Origin: Paenibacillaceae bacterium
Lineage (GTDB): Bacteria > Bacillota > Bacilli > Paenibacillales > Paenibacillaceae
Length of the DNA: 64,000 nucleotides
Assembly (NCBI GenBank): GCA_900766135.1
Contig: CAAFUF010000052.1
Span: forward strand, 1 to 64,000
Direction: 5' to 3'
Shown: positions 7,865-16,853 of the stretch, piece by piece
Layout: every line of letters starts with the position of its first letter
How positions within the stretch are numbered: the stretch's first letter is position 1
Translations under genes and position numbers: made by a program
The notes under the pieces: model-generated
What the model was told of the DNA's origin: nothing
Databases searched by the model: none
Seen by the model: only the letters and a program-made list of their open reading frames with translations

Positions 7865-8351
7865 CCCGACGCATCTTCGTTTGTATGCCGAGGCGGATTT
7901 CGAAACGCTCCAACGGTTTGAGCTCCCCGCCGAGCAGGTCGCGTTTACGGCGCTGCCCGGAGAGGCTTTGGAAGTGGCGGCCCAGGATCCAAACCGATAT
8001 CCGGTGGTTATCCAATCGGCGGAAGGGGAAACGGTCGGGTTCTTCGTTCTGCATCTCAACGCGGAATCCGCTTCGTTGGTCGACAACCCGCGGGCCATCC
8101 TCTTGCGAGCCCTGTCGGTTGACTTCCGGCATCAGGGAAAAGGGTATGCCAAAGCGGCAATGCTGCAGCTTCCCGCCTTCGTGGGGGAGCATTTTCCGGG
8201 AGTCGATGAAATCGTTCTGGCCGTTAACGCGCGGAACCTTACGGCGCAGCGGCTATACCATCAAGCCGGATTTGAAGACCGCGGCTTGACCCGAATGGGT
8301 CCGATGGGGATGCAGTATATCTATCATTTCAAGGTGGAGAGAAACGTATGA
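7857..8351 (+). CDS. GNAT-family N-acetyltransferase
   Basis: 164 residues. The acetyl-CoA loop is clear: 'LLRALSVDFRHQGKGYAKAAM' contains the Q/RxxGxG/A pattern, and 'VNARNLTAQRLYHQAGFED' is the typical C-terminal GNAT motif B. It overlaps the cupin stop by eight bases. The ATG at 7857 is used; an in-frame TTG at 7851 is seven bases from AAGGAG (7838-7843) and is an equally good start. The reading frame extends far upstream but without similarity there. Substrate unknown. Confidence 0.8.
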   Translation: MSSPTHLRLYAEADFETLQRFELPAEQVAFTALPGEALEVAAQDPNRYPVVIQSAEGETVGFFVLHLNAESASLVDNPRAILLRALSVDFRHQGKGYAKAAMLQLPAFVGEHFPGVDEIVLAVNARNLTAQRLYHQAGFEDRGLTRMGPMGMQYIYHFKVERNV

Positions 8352-8854
8352 ATGAGATTAGAGAAATCAGGGAGGACGACGCCGAGCGATTCTTGCGTCT
8401 TTGCCTGCGGTTGGATCAGGAAACGAGATTTATGCTTTATGAACCCGGGGAACGAACCACGACGGTAGAATCACAACGGGAACGGATTCTAGCGATCCAG
8501 TCCGAAGGCCGCTCCACGATTCTGGTGGCGGAGGATCAGGGAGATCTTGTTGGCTATTTGGCCGTGTTCGGCGGGAATGCCAACAAAACGAAGCATGTCG
8601 GTTACCTCGTCGTCGGCATCGTTGAATCCCATACCGGAAAGGGCCTGGGGACTTCGTTGTTTCAGGCGGCCGAGGCGTGGCGTTCGCAAACCGGACTTAC
8701 GAAGTTCGAATTGACGGTGATGGTCCTGAATGAGCGGGCTGTTGCCCTTTATAAGAAAATGGGTTTTGAAGTGGAAGGCGTCAAACGAAACTCCATCCGC
8801 ATGGATGGACAATACGTCGATGAATATTATATGGGCAAAATTTTCCCAGCCTAA
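8348..8854 (+). CDS. GNAT-family N-acetyltransferase
   Basis: 168 residues. Core motifs are 'GYLVVGIVESHTGKGLGTSLFQAAE' (Q/RxxGxG loop, here T-G-K-G-L-G) and 'LNERAVALYKKMGFEVEG', with a C-terminal 'DEYYMGKIF' as in many ribosomal-protein-like or polyamine-type GNATs. Its ATG overlaps the preceding stop as ATGA, so the two acetyltransferases are translationally coupled. They are dissimilar in sequence and likely modify different substrates. Confidence 0.85.
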   Translation: MNEIREIREDDAERFLRLCLRLDQETRFMLYEPGERTTTVESQRERILAIQSEGRSTILVAEDQGDLVGYLAVFGGNANKTKHVGYLVVGIVESHTGKGLGTSLFQAAEAWRSQTGLTKFELTVMVLNERAVALYKKMGFEVEGVKRNSIRMDGQYVDEYYMGKIFPA

Positions 8855-8873
8855 CCCATAAGGAGGCGAAAGC

Positions 8874-9269
8874 GTGGTTCAATGTCCTTGGTGCGGAGAA
8901 CGGGTCGTTTTGGTCGGGGACGTCTGCCCCGAATGCAGACACGAGGTGTTGCCGGAGCATCTGGAAGGGCTACCCGGGCCGGAACCCGGCGATCCTTCCG
9001 AACCCCCACGAGTCATGAATTACTTTGACCTGGAAGAGGTGCTGCAGCGGCGCTTCAAATGCGTCAAGTGCGGGAACCGGGAGGCCGCGGTGAAAGAAGT
9101 GGCGATGACCGGCAACGGGCTAAGCAAACTGATGGACATCCAACACAACCATTACCTATTCGTCTCCTGCCTGCATTGCGGCCATGTGGAGATCTATGAT
9201 CCGGATGTGCTCCGGGGACAGCCGTCCGGCAAATTTTCGACGATACTGGATTTATTATTTGGAGGCTAA
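8874..9269 (+). CDS. Zinc-ribbon protein
   Basis: 131 residues with two zinc-binding units. The N-terminal one is CPWCGERVV...CPEC (CxxC, spacer, CxxC). The second is CVKCGN...CLHCGH, with the long inter-cysteine spacer seen in nucleic-acid-binding zinc-ribbon proteins of the DUF2082-like group. Function is unknown; nucleic-acid or protein binding is plausible. It starts with GTG, seven bases after AAGGAGG (8860-8866). It lies between the GNAT and Nudix genes in the same run. Confidence 0.7.
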   Translation: MVQCPWCGERVVLVGDVCPECRHEVLPEHLEGLPGPEPGDPSEPPRVMNYFDLEEVLQRRFKCVKCGNREAAVKEVAMTGNGLSKLMDIQHNHYLFVSCLHCGHVEIYDPDVLRGQPSGKFSTILDLLFGG

Positions 9270-9271
9270 CG

Positions 9272-9694
9272 ATGAAACGAACGGATGTCGTATATCTGTT
9301 GATTCCCGATGAGACTAGAACCAAGGTGCTCATGGTGCAAAATGAAAACGAAGCCTGGACGCTGCCGGGAGGCGCGGTGGAGCCGGGCGAAACGCTGCAG
9401 ATGGCGGCGATCCGCGAAGGGAAGGAGGAGACGGGACTGGATGTTCGGGTATACGGGATCGTGGCCGTCAATGAATTCGTACATACGGAGAAAGAGGAGC
9501 ATGTGATATTGCTTACCTTCCGGGCGGAAATTGCCGGAGGCGAGCTGGAGATCACCCGTCCGGACGAGATTTTAGACATCGCTTGGGTGGAATTGAATCG
9601 CGCTGACACGCTCATGCCGTACTACCCGGAAGGGATTAGCTCTATTGTGACCAAAGGTGCGGAGGTCACGTACTTTGACGAGGGCCGGATATGA
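9272..9694 (+). CDS. Nudix hydrolase
   Basis: 140 residues. The Nudix box is complete: G-A-V-E-P-G-E, seven residues, then REGKEETGL (Gx5Ex7REUxEExGU). Nudix enzymes hydrolyse nucleoside diphosphates linked to another moiety, and small ones like this often act as nucleotide-pool cleaners or ADP-sugar hydrolases. It starts two bases after the zinc-ribbon stop and closes the cupin-GNAT-GNAT-zinc-ribbon-Nudix run. Confidence 0.85.
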   Translation: MKRTDVVYLLIPDETRTKVLMVQNENEAWTLPGGAVEPGETLQMAAIREGKEETGLDVRVYGIVAVNEFVHTEKEEHVILLTFRAEIAGGELEITRPDEILDIAWVELNRADTLMPYYPEGISSIVTKGAEVTYFDEGRI

Positions 9695-9731
9695 AAAAGC
9701 CTACGATGGACTGTATGCAGGTCCACTGTAG
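9693..9731 (-). terminator. Terminator for the amino-acid exporter gene
   Basis: CTAC(9701-9704)-ga-TGGAC(9707-9711) pairs with GTCCA(9721-9725)-ct-GTAG(9728-9731). On the minus strand the hairpin is followed by GCTTTTTC, placing it correctly downstream of the exporter gene read leftward. It may also act for the convergent Nudix gene. Confidence 0.65.
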
Positions 9732-9752
9732 CCTCGTCCCGCCGGCCTTAAA

Positions 9753-11033
9753 TTAGGCATCCAGCGAAGCGGCCTTCCGCCGGCTGAAGCGCAGCTGGAT
9801 CACGAGAAACAGCACGGTGATCAGCAAAGGGTAGAGCATGGCCCAGCCCGTGAATGGAAATACGGCGGCCGTGGCCGCAAACGAGATCCAGCTGAGGACG
9901 ACGCCGGCACGGCTGCCTTTCAGGAGCCGGATTCCGGCTGCACAGCCGCCCATGTACGTCAGAATAAAGGTCGCGTTCGGGAACTGGATCAGCGTGCTTA
10001 GGGATACGGCCCCGGTTCCGTATAGCAGCATGACCGCGGCAAAGCAGAACATGAGGAACAAGAGCGACCCGGTTGGCGTATGAAACCGCGGGGATAACCC
10101 GTTCCACCATTTTGGTGCATTTCCCTCGCGGGACATGGCGTAAGCGACCCGGGCAGCAGCACCGGTATAGGCGATGATCGCAGCCATGCAAATGAACAGC
10201 CCGGTAACCCCGGCGACGATGCCCCCCCAGGAACCCAACGGCTGGCTGATAATCCAGACCATGGAGGAGTCCGATCCGCCCTTCAAGTAACTTTGCGTGC
10301 CGACCGTGGCTAACGCCGTCAGAAAATATAAGATTCCAACGATAATCGCGGCGGCGGTCACTCCTTTGATCGCCGCCTTTTGCGGATCCTTAAACTCCTC
10401 GGACATGTGTGATACCGCCTCCCAGCCGATGAAACACCAGAACAGCATGGAAGCTGCTTGACCGACGCTGAGCCAGCCGTGCGGCATAAACGGGGTGAAA
10501 TGGACGCTTTCCATCCGCGGCAGAGCGGCCCCGAATGCGAAGATCAGAACGGAGGCGATCGCGATGACGACGGCGATCTGGATTTTGCCGGCAAGCTGCA
10601 TGCCGATCCAGTTCGTCAATAGGCCGGCGGCCAGCATCGCGGCGGCTACGCCCAGCTTGGCCCCTTCGCCCCAACCGAGCGCGGCGGTCAAATATCCGGC
10701 GCCGGTTAATGCGGCGACCGGCGCGCCGATCGGCACCGACATCAGGAAGAACCAGCCGACGAGTGTTCCTGCCTTCTCCCCATAAGCCAAAGTGACGAAG
10801 TGGGACACTCCTCCGGCATTCGGATATTTGGCTGACAGGAGTCCCATCGACAGCGCCATCGGCAAAATCAGCAACGTCATGAACCCCCACGCGAGCAGGG
10901 AGGCCGGCCCGGCCATCTCCGCCGCCAGCCCCGGCACGATCAGGACGCCGGAGCCCAGCACGGCGCCGATGTATAATGCGATGGCCTGCGGCAGGCCAAT
11001 CCCTTTTTGGAGTTTGCTGCTTGTTTCTTTCAT
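9753..11033 (-). CDS. yjeH: YjeH-like amino-acid exporter (APC superfamily)
   Basis: 426 residues with about twelve membrane segments. The N-terminal 'LPQAIALYIGAVLGSGVLIVPGLAA' and 'YPNAGGVSHFVTLAYG' are the APC-family TM1 and TM2-3 signatures, and 'MLFWCFIGWEAVSHMSEEFKDP' matches E. coli YjeH, the L-methionine and branched-chain amino-acid efflux protein. I therefore infer export of hydrophobic amino acids. The start is supported by AGCAGGAA about eight bases upstream on the minus strand. The divergent LysR gene with a candidate operator in the shared 116-bp gap fits an effector-regulated exporter. Confidence 0.8.
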   Translation of the reverse strand: MKETSSKLQKGIGLPQAIALYIGAVLGSGVLIVPGLAAEMAGPASLLAWGFMTLLILPMALSMGLLSAKYPNAGGVSHFVTLAYGEKAGTLVGWFFLMSVPIGAPVAALTGAGYLTAALGWGEGAKLGVAAAMLAAGLLTNWIGMQLAGKIQIAVVIAIASVLIFAFGAALPRMESVHFTPFMPHGWLSVGQAASMLFWCFIGWEAVSHMSEEFKDPQKAAIKGVTAAAIIVGILYFLTALATVGTQSYLKGGSDSSMVWIISQPLGSWGGIVAGVTGLFICMAAIIAYTGAAARVAYAMSREGNAPKWWNGLSPRFHTPTGSLLFLMFCFAAVMLLYGTGAVSLSTLIQFPNATFILTYMGGCAAGIRLLKGSRAGVVLSWISFAATAAVFPFTGWAMLYPLLITVLFLVIQLRFSRRKAASLDA

Positions 11034-11105
11034 GGAGCGATTCCTGCTTTCATTGTGTTTTTTTCTAGCGTATCAGATAATAGATCCATAGGAAAAACAG
11101 AATTA

Positions 11106-11124
11106 TCGAATTTTATCCATTCGA
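11106..11124. promoter_or_regulatory. Candidate LysR operator TCGAAT-N7-ATTCGA
   Basis: A perfect 6-7-6 inverted repeat with the T-N11-A core typical of LysR-type operators. It lies in the gap between the divergent yjeH-like and LysR genes, 25 bases before the LysR start. It probably mediates autoregulation and exporter control. Binding is inferred, not shown. Confidence 0.55.
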
Positions 11125-11149
11125 ATTTCCGATGGAAGAAGGTGTACTT

Positions 11150-12070
11150 ATGGAGTCCCGTCATTTGTTTACGTTTTTGGTGGTGGTCGAGGCTGGCAGC
11201 TTCACCCGGGCCGCGCAGCAGCTTGATTATGCGCAGTCCAGTGTGACGGCGCAAATTCAAGCGCTGGAAGCGGAAATCGGCTTGCCGTTGTTCGATCGAA
11301 TCGGCAGGAGGATCGTTTTGACCGATGCGGGGCGGCGGCTGCTTCCTTACGCCCAAGAGATCTCCAAGATCCACGAGATGGCCAAAAACGCGCTGCACCC
11401 GGAAGCCGAAATGGCCGGATCGTTGAAGATCGGCGCACCGGAATCGCTGGCCGCGTTCCGGTTGCCGGAGGTCATCCGTCAATACAGGCAGCGTTATCCC
11501 CAGGTAAAGATCGTGTTAAAGCCGGGTCAATGTTGGGAATTACGGGATTTCGTGCGTTCGGGAGAACTGGATGTGGCCTTCTTGCTGCAGCCGGAGGTGG
11601 AGGATCGGGATTTGCACATCGAAACGCTCATCCATGAGCCGATGGCTCTGGTTGCTCCGCCCGATCATCCGTTATGCGGGGAGCCGGAGGTCGTTCCGGC
11701 CCAACTGAAGGATCAGACAATCCTGCACACCGAAAGCGGCTGCTCCTATCGTACCTTGTTTGAGCATTACTTGAACAGCCACGGCGTTTTTCCCGATCCG
11801 AATTTGGAGTTCTGGAGCATCGAAGCGATCAAGCAGTGTGTGATGTCCGGGTTGGGCATATCTTTCCTGCCGTTGATCACCGTCCGCAGCGAACTTGCGG
11901 AAGGCAAACTGGTCAAGCTGGGCTGGAACGACGCATCGCAGCGGGTCGCGACGCAGTTGGCCTTGCACCGCAAGAAATGGCGTTCTCCCGCGTTGGAGCA
12001 ATTTGTCTCGATGGTTCAGGAGCAAGCGAAGCGATGGCGTGAAGAAGCCGCTTTTCAGCCCAAAGCATAG
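11150..12070 (+). CDS. LysR-family transcriptional regulator
   Basis: 306 residues. Residues 1-60 are the LysR winged HTH (HLFTFLVVVEAGSFTRAAQQLDYAQSSVTAQIQALE). The remainder is the periplasmic-binding-protein-like effector domain (GSLKIGAPESLAAFRLPEVI). The ATG at 11150 is chosen since GAAGAAGGTG (11135-11144) precedes it by five bases; an ATG six codons upstream lacks a site. The divergent arrangement indicates control of the YjeH-like exporter; the APC permease downstream in the same orientation may be a second target. The effector is probably an amino acid, by analogy. Confidence 0.85.
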   Translation: MESRHLFTFLVVVEAGSFTRAAQQLDYAQSSVTAQIQALEAEIGLPLFDRIGRRIVLTDAGRRLLPYAQEISKIHEMAKNALHPEAEMAGSLKIGAPESLAAFRLPEVIRQYRQRYPQVKIVLKPGQCWELRDFVRSGELDVAFLLQPEVEDRDLHIETLIHEPMALVAPPDHPLCGEPEVVPAQLKDQTILHTESGCSYRTLFEHYLNSHGVFPDPNLEFWSIEAIKQCVMSGLGISFLPLITVRSELAEGKLVKLGWNDASQRVATQLALHRKKWRSPALEQFVSMVQEQAKRWREEAAFQPKA

Positions 12071-12145
12071 GGTTATGCGACATAATTTCGTTAATTTTCG
12101 CCAATACTCCCTATAGTTTACTAAAGGATTAGGGAGGCATGGCTT

Positions 12146-13612
12146 ATGGGCAGCGGCAAGGCGAATGAAAAAGGGATTTCGACGTTTCATTTAACGATGC
12201 TGGCGCTCGGGACGGTCGTCGGCGGTTCGTTTTTTCTCGGCTCGGGCGTGGCAATCAAAGCAGCGGGACCTAGTATCTTATTTTCATACATCCTGGGTGG
12301 TTTGCTGGTCTACGTCATCCTTTATGCCCTATCGGAGATGACCGCAGCCGATCCGGTGCCGGGTTCCTTCCGCACGTATGCCGAACGGAGCTTTGGCCGC
12401 GGCGTCGGATTTATCACCGGCTGGGTGTATTGGGTTGGCTTGATCCTGGCGATGTCCAGCGAATCGATTGCAGCGTCGACATTTCTGCGGGAGTGGTTTC
12501 CGAACTTCCCGGAAATTGCCATGGGCATGCTGATTATTGTGGGGATCACGTTACTTAATTTGCTTGGGGCCAACTATCTGAGCAAGCTTGAGAGCGGTCT
12601 GGCGGCGGTCAAGCTGCTGGCGATCGTCGGTTTTATCGTGATCGGCCTGGCCCTTCTTGCAGGTTGGGTTCCCGGAACTCCGGCCGCAGGCACGGGTGAA
12701 CTGCGCGGCGAATCGTGGTTTCCCGGCGGATTCGCGGGGATTGCGGGCAGTATGCTCATCGTGATTTTCACCTACGCCGGATTTGAGGTGATCGGCTTGG
12801 CCGCTTCCGAGGTCGAGAACCCGAAAAAGACGATTCCCCGGGCCATTAATATGACCTTGATCAGCCTGGTCGCTCTATATATCGCCGCCATCGCCGTAGT
12901 TCTCATGCTGTATCCGACGCAGGGGATGATCGCGGACCAAAGCCCGTTGGTATTGGCCTTGACCCGTTGGGGGATGGGGTGGGCCGGGACTTTGATCAAT
13001 ATCGTGATGATTACGGCGATTCTGTCCACCATGTTGGCTTCGACGTTTGGCCTTGCCCGGATGCTGCGTTCGCTGGCGGCGGAAGGCCATGCTCCCGAAT
13101 GGCTGAAAGACCGGCAGGATATCCCATACAAGGGCATCCTGTTCTCTGGCGCCGCGATGCTGTTCGGCTTGGCCATGGGTTACCTGCTTCCTCAGCAGGT
13201 TTACCTCTTCCTGGTCAGCTGTGGCGGGTTTTCGCTGTTATTCTCCTACTTTATCATCCTGGCCTCCCATTATCGCTGGCGGCGTACGACGCCTTGCTCT
13301 CCCGAAGCGGCCTGTCAGCTTCCGGGTTATCCGTATACGTCTTGGGCCGGTCTCATCGGCATGATCGGAATCCTTGCGAGCATGCCCTTCATTTCCGGGC
13401 AGGGGACGGGACTGGTGGTGGGGTTAAGTCTGGTTGCGCTGCTCGCCGGGATTTACTGGGTGAAAGAGAGATGGGCCCAAGGAACGGTTCGGTCTAGGCA
13501 AGCACGGCTCGCCTCGCCGCTCATGGAGGCGGCGGAGGAGATTACGGGTCGTCGCGAAGGACGGGAAGCGGCCGGCGAAACGCCGGACTCGGCGGCCAAG
13601 AACCCAAAGTAA
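12146..13612 (+). CDS. APC-family amino-acid permease
   Basis: 488 residues, about twelve membrane segments. 'TMLALGTVVGGSFFLGSG' is the TM1 substrate and sodium-site region, 'PVPGSFRTYAERSFG' the TM3 loop and 'FTYAGFEVIGLAASEVENPKKTIPRAI' the conserved TM6-7 motif of the amino acid transporter family (YbxG/GabP/LysP-like). It imports an amino acid that cannot be named from sequence. The last 55 residues form a hydrophilic cytoplasmic tail. TAGGGAGG (12129-12136) supports the ATG. It lies 75 bases after the LysR gene and ends at a clear terminator. Confidence 0.8.
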   Translation: MGSGKANEKGISTFHLTMLALGTVVGGSFFLGSGVAIKAAGPSILFSYILGGLLVYVILYALSEMTAADPVPGSFRTYAERSFGRGVGFITGWVYWVGLILAMSSESIAASTFLREWFPNFPEIAMGMLIIVGITLLNLLGANYLSKLESGLAAVKLLAIVGFIVIGLALLAGWVPGTPAAGTGELRGESWFPGGFAGIAGSMLIVIFTYAGFEVIGLAASEVENPKKTIPRAINMTLISLVALYIAAIAVVLMLYPTQGMIADQSPLVLALTRWGMGWAGTLINIVMITAILSTMLASTFGLARMLRSLAAEGHAPEWLKDRQDIPYKGILFSGAAMLFGLAMGYLLPQQVYLFLVSCGGFSLLFSYFIILASHYRWRRTTPCSPEAACQLPGYPYTSWAGLIGMIGILASMPFISGQGTGLVVGLSLVALLAGIYWVKERWAQGTVRSRQARLASPLMEAAEEITGRREGREAAGETPDSAAKNPK

Positions 13613-13645
13613 CCCCGGGCTTTAAGTGCCCTTCCTATTTCGAAT

Positions 13646-13682
13646 GACCTGCTCCGGTCCTTGTCGGGGAAGGTCTTTTTTA
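13646..13682 (+). terminator. Rho-independent terminator after the permease
   Basis: GACCT-g-CTCCG pairs with CGGGG-a-AGGTC (13646-13675), then TTTTTTAT. It ends the permease transcript and insulates the peptidase gene. Confidence 0.85.
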
Positions 13683-13763
13683 TTGATTTCAGCGTCGTTT
13701 CTTTTGTTCCGGACCCCTGCGTAGTAGAATGGGATAAAATGCCGGAAAAGGAGTGGATCAGAA

Positions 13764-15770
13764 GTGGAAGCGCTTCAGCTTGACGACTTTATCGGGTATC
13801 GTTTCCTGTCGGGCGTACAACTCTCGCTGAACGGAAGCTATGCCGCATATGGCGTGAAAATCAGCAATCCCGAGAAACAAGGTTATCTCTCCGATCTGTG
13901 GATCACGTCCATCGGGGACGGCCAAACCCGTCAGTATACGGGAATGGGGGATGTAGGTTCGTTTAGGTGGCTGGATGATGATACCCTTTTTATTCAGGCG
14001 GATCGGGAGCATCCGGACAAGGAGCCGCACCCGCTTGAAGTGCAGACCCATTTCTACACTTTACGCCTTGATGGCGGCGAAGCGCTTAAAGCTTTTACTC
14101 TTCCGCTCCGGGTAACGGAAATATTGCCGCTGGACGGCAGCCGTTGGGCGGTGCGAGCCACGTATGACAACGTCTACCCGACGACCCTAAGGGGGCAAAC
14201 GGATGCGGAGAAGGACAAGGCTCGAAAAAACTACGATGAAGAGCAGGATTACACCGTGATGGACGAAATTCCTTTTTGGCAGAACGGTGCGGGGGTCACG
14301 AACAAGAAGCGCAGCCGGGTTTATTTGTACGATGCGGCGGACGAAAGCCTGACGCCGGTGAGCGGGCCTTCTTTTGACGTATCGATCATGAAAGTGAATG
14401 AAGCAGGGACGCGGCTCTTGTACATCGGAGTCGATTATTCCGACAAAATGGAGCTGACGGATTCGCTCTGGATGGTGGACCTCAGCACGGGTCAAGCGCA
14501 TGAACGGATTCCGGCCGGCATCTATCAGTTTCGTTCGGCCGAGTTTCTGGGGGAGGACATCGTCTTCGCCGCTTCGGAGCGTCGGAAATTCACGATCAAC
14601 GAAAACCCGACGTTTTCGCGCATGGATTCGCAGGGGCGTATTATCCGGTTTGCCGATCCGGACTTGTCTTTAGGCAACACGGTAGGGACGGATTGCCGCT
14701 TGGGCGAAGGCCGCTGGTTCATGGTCGAGGAGGACGGCGTCTACTGTCTCGTGACCGACCGGGCCTGTTCCCGCTTGTGCAAAATCACTTACGACGGCCA
14801 TACCGAGTTCCTAAGCCAGGCCAAGGGATCCATGGATGTGTTGGCCAAGTGCAAGGAGACGGTGGTGTTCATAGGGATGCGGGAGCAATGTTTGCAAGAG
14901 TTATATCGTCTGGACTTATCCTCCGGCAAGGAGACGAAACTTACAAATTTCAATGATCAAATCCTGCATGGAAAATACGTTGCGGTTCCTCAGCCGCTCG
15001 GCTTCGTGAACAAGGACGGCGTGGAGATCGACGGCTGGGTACTGTTGCCGAAGGATTATGATGCGGGTCGAACGTATCCGGCAATCTTGAACATTCACGG
15101 CGGACCGAAAACCGTCTACGGAACCGTGTTTTTCCATGAAATGCAGCTATGGGCGAATGAAGGATACTTTGTGTTATATAGCAACCCGAGGGGCGGGGAT
15201 GGTCGCGGGGATGATTTTGCCGATATTCGCGGCCGTTACGGCACGATTGATTACGAGGATTTGATGGAATTCGCCGATCGGGCTTTGGCGGCTTATCCCG
15301 CGATCGACCCGCAGCGGCTGGGCGTTACCGGCGGCAGCTACGGCGGGTTCATGACGAACTGGATCATCGGGCATACGCCGCGTTTTGCCGCCGCGGTTTC
15401 GCAGCGCTCCATCTCCAATTGGATCTCGATGTGCTGTACCACCGATATCGGCTACTATTTCGCCGTGGATCAAACCGCTTCGACGCCGTGGGACGGGGTG
15501 GAGCGCATGTGGGAACAGTCTCCGCTAAAGTATGCGGACCGCGTGCAAACCCCAACCCTGTTTCTTCATTCCGACGAAGATTTCCGCTGCTGGCAGGCGG
15601 AGGCGCTGCAAATGTTCACCGCATTGAAAATGCATGGCGTGGAGTCGCGGTTATGCCTGTTCAAAGGCGAAAACCACGAGTTGTCCCGCTCGGGCAAACC
15701 GACGCACCGGATTCGCCGGCTAAAGGAGATTTCAGCGTGGTTTAAACGTTATTTGCAGCCGGCGACGTAA
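13764..15770 (+). CDS. S9-family serine peptidase (acylaminoacyl-peptidase-like)
   Basis: 668 residues, cytoplasmic. Residues 1-400 form the beta-propeller that restricts access and residues about 410-668 the alpha/beta-hydrolase domain. The catalytic triad is visible: Ser525 in GGSYGG, Asp606 in SDEDFRC and His638 in GENHELSRSG. 'NIHGGPKTVYG' supplies the oxyanion-hole HGGP. This is the prolyl oligopeptidase/acylaminoacyl-peptidase family, releasing N-terminal residues from short peptides. It starts at GTG, ten bases after AAAGGAG (13747-13753). Full-length with no damage. Confidence 0.9.
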   Translation: MEALQLDDFIGYRFLSGVQLSLNGSYAAYGVKISNPEKQGYLSDLWITSIGDGQTRQYTGMGDVGSFRWLDDDTLFIQADREHPDKEPHPLEVQTHFYTLRLDGGEALKAFTLPLRVTEILPLDGSRWAVRATYDNVYPTTLRGQTDAEKDKARKNYDEEQDYTVMDEIPFWQNGAGVTNKKRSRVYLYDAADESLTPVSGPSFDVSIMKVNEAGTRLLYIGVDYSDKMELTDSLWMVDLSTGQAHERIPAGIYQFRSAEFLGEDIVFAASERRKFTINENPTFSRMDSQGRIIRFADPDLSLGNTVGTDCRLGEGRWFMVEEDGVYCLVTDRACSRLCKITYDGHTEFLSQAKGSMDVLAKCKETVVFIGMREQCLQELYRLDLSSGKETKLTNFNDQILHGKYVAVPQPLGFVNKDGVEIDGWVLLPKDYDAGRTYPAILNIHGGPKTVYGTVFFHEMQLWANEGYFVLYSNPRGGDGRGDDFADIRGRYGTIDYEDLMEFADRALAAYPAIDPQRLGVTGGSYGGFMTNWIIGHTPRFAAAVSQRSISNWISMCCTTDIGYYFAVDQTASTPWDGVERMWEQSPLKYADRVQTPTLFLHSDEDFRCWQAEALQMFTALKMHGVESRLCLFKGENHELSRSGKPTHRIRRLKEISAWFKRYLQPAT

Positions 15771-15788
15771 CCAGGCACTCTGGACTCT

Positions 15789-15829
15789 TCGGCCGGTTCG
15801 GGAGATTGGGCATGGAAGGAACCGGCCGA
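15789..15829. repeat. Inverted repeat, possible terminator without T tract
   Basis: TCGGCCGGTTC (15789-15799) pairs perfectly with GAACCGGCCGA (15819-15829), loop 19 bases. It lies just after the peptidase gene but is not followed by a T run, so termination would need help. A T tract appears only about 30 bases later. Confidence 0.5.
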
Positions 15830-15890
15830 TGGTGGTAAAGTAGACGGAGCATGTCTTCAGGATTTTTTACCCCAGAAGGAGCCCTTGATC

Positions 15891-16628
15891 ATGGAGTTGT
15901 CCGTTCTTATCTTGCTTGGAATCGTCGTCATCTTGGCCGCCGGGTTTACTCAAGGGCTGACGAGCTTTGGTTTTGCGCTGATCGCGACGCCGATCCTGGG
16001 GCAAATCATCCCGCTGCAGCAGACCGTACCCATCGTCGTCATTTTGAGCCTATGCACGAATGGGATTGTATTCGCCGGCTGCTACAAACACGCCGATATT
16101 CGTAAGATCTGGCTGCTGATTCTCTCCAGCCTGCTGGCGGCTCCGCTTGGGACGTATCTCTTGCTGTTTCTGAGCGGGGATGCCTTGAAGCTGGCGACAG
16201 GCGCTCTCATTATCATCGTTGCAACGCTCCAGTTGGCGGGCAAATCGTTTCCGGTCAAACGGGACAAGCTCGCGTACCTGCCGGTTGGCGCGTTAAGCGG
16301 GCTGCTGAACGGAAGCATCTCGATGAGCGGGCCGCCGGTTGCCTTGTTCCTGTCGAACCAGGGCGTAGGCAAGGAGACGTTTCGAGCGAATATTTCGGTG
16401 TACGGAATCTTCCTCAACATCGTGACGATCTTGACCTACCTTTACGGCGGGTTGTTAACCCGGGAGACGCTCCACTATACGGCATGGTTCGTTCCGAGCA
16501 TGCTGATCGGCGTGTTCGTAGGAATCTATGCGCTTAAGAAGCTCGACGAGCATCGATTTAAGCGAATCGCCCTGTGGCTGATCCTCGCGTCCGGACTCTG
16601 GACGATTATCGGCGTCGTGACGGGGTAA
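15891..16628 (+). CDS. TauE/SafE-family membrane permease
   Basis: 245 residues with about eight hydrophobic segments arranged as two halves: 'FTQGLTSFGFALIATPILG' in the first and 'GALSGLLNGSISMSGPPVALFLSNQG' in the second. These are the paired signatures of the TauE/SafE (sulfite/sulfoacetate exporter) family. Members move anions such as sulfite, sulfoacetate or other organosulfonates; the substrate here is unknown. The ATG at 15891, nine bases after AGAAGGA (15874-15880), is preferred over the in-frame TTG two codons earlier. Confidence 0.85.
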   Translation: MELSVLILLGIVVILAAGFTQGLTSFGFALIATPILGQIIPLQQTVPIVVILSLCTNGIVFAGCYKHADIRKIWLLILSSLLAAPLGTYLLLFLSGDALKLATGALIIIVATLQLAGKSFPVKRDKLAYLPVGALSGLLNGSISMSGPPVALFLSNQGVGKETFRANISVYGIFLNIVTILTYLYGGLLTRETLHYTAWFVPSMLIGVFVGIYALKKLDEHRFKRIALWLILASGLWTIIGVVTG

Positions 16629-16726
16629 GCCGGCCGGGATTCGACCGAACGTTTCTGCGTCGCAAGGGTTTATACGATGTTTCATACATAAAGTAGTTAG
16701 TAATATTCGCTGTAAGGGGGATTGGC

Positions 16727-16777
16727 GTGATAAGGATCGAGCAGGCGGTTGAAAGGGATATTGAAGGTATCGCCTAA
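16727..16777 (+). pseudogene. Possible remnant of a GNAT gene start
   Basis: A GTG with a good TAAGGGGG site (16713-16720) opens a 16-codon frame, MIRIEQAVERDIEGIA, then TAA. The peptide resembles the first strand and helix of GNAT acetyltransferases. No continuation is evident in the other frames. It may be a decayed gene start or a short leader; the evidence is thin. The rest of 16629-16853 shows nothing clear. Confidence 0.25.
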
Positions 16778-16853
16778 AGAAATCCGGATCGGAAACGAGA
16801 CCATGAGAGAAATCGCTATCGGTTGGAGTTTTGTTCGTTAGGAGGTTTGATGG

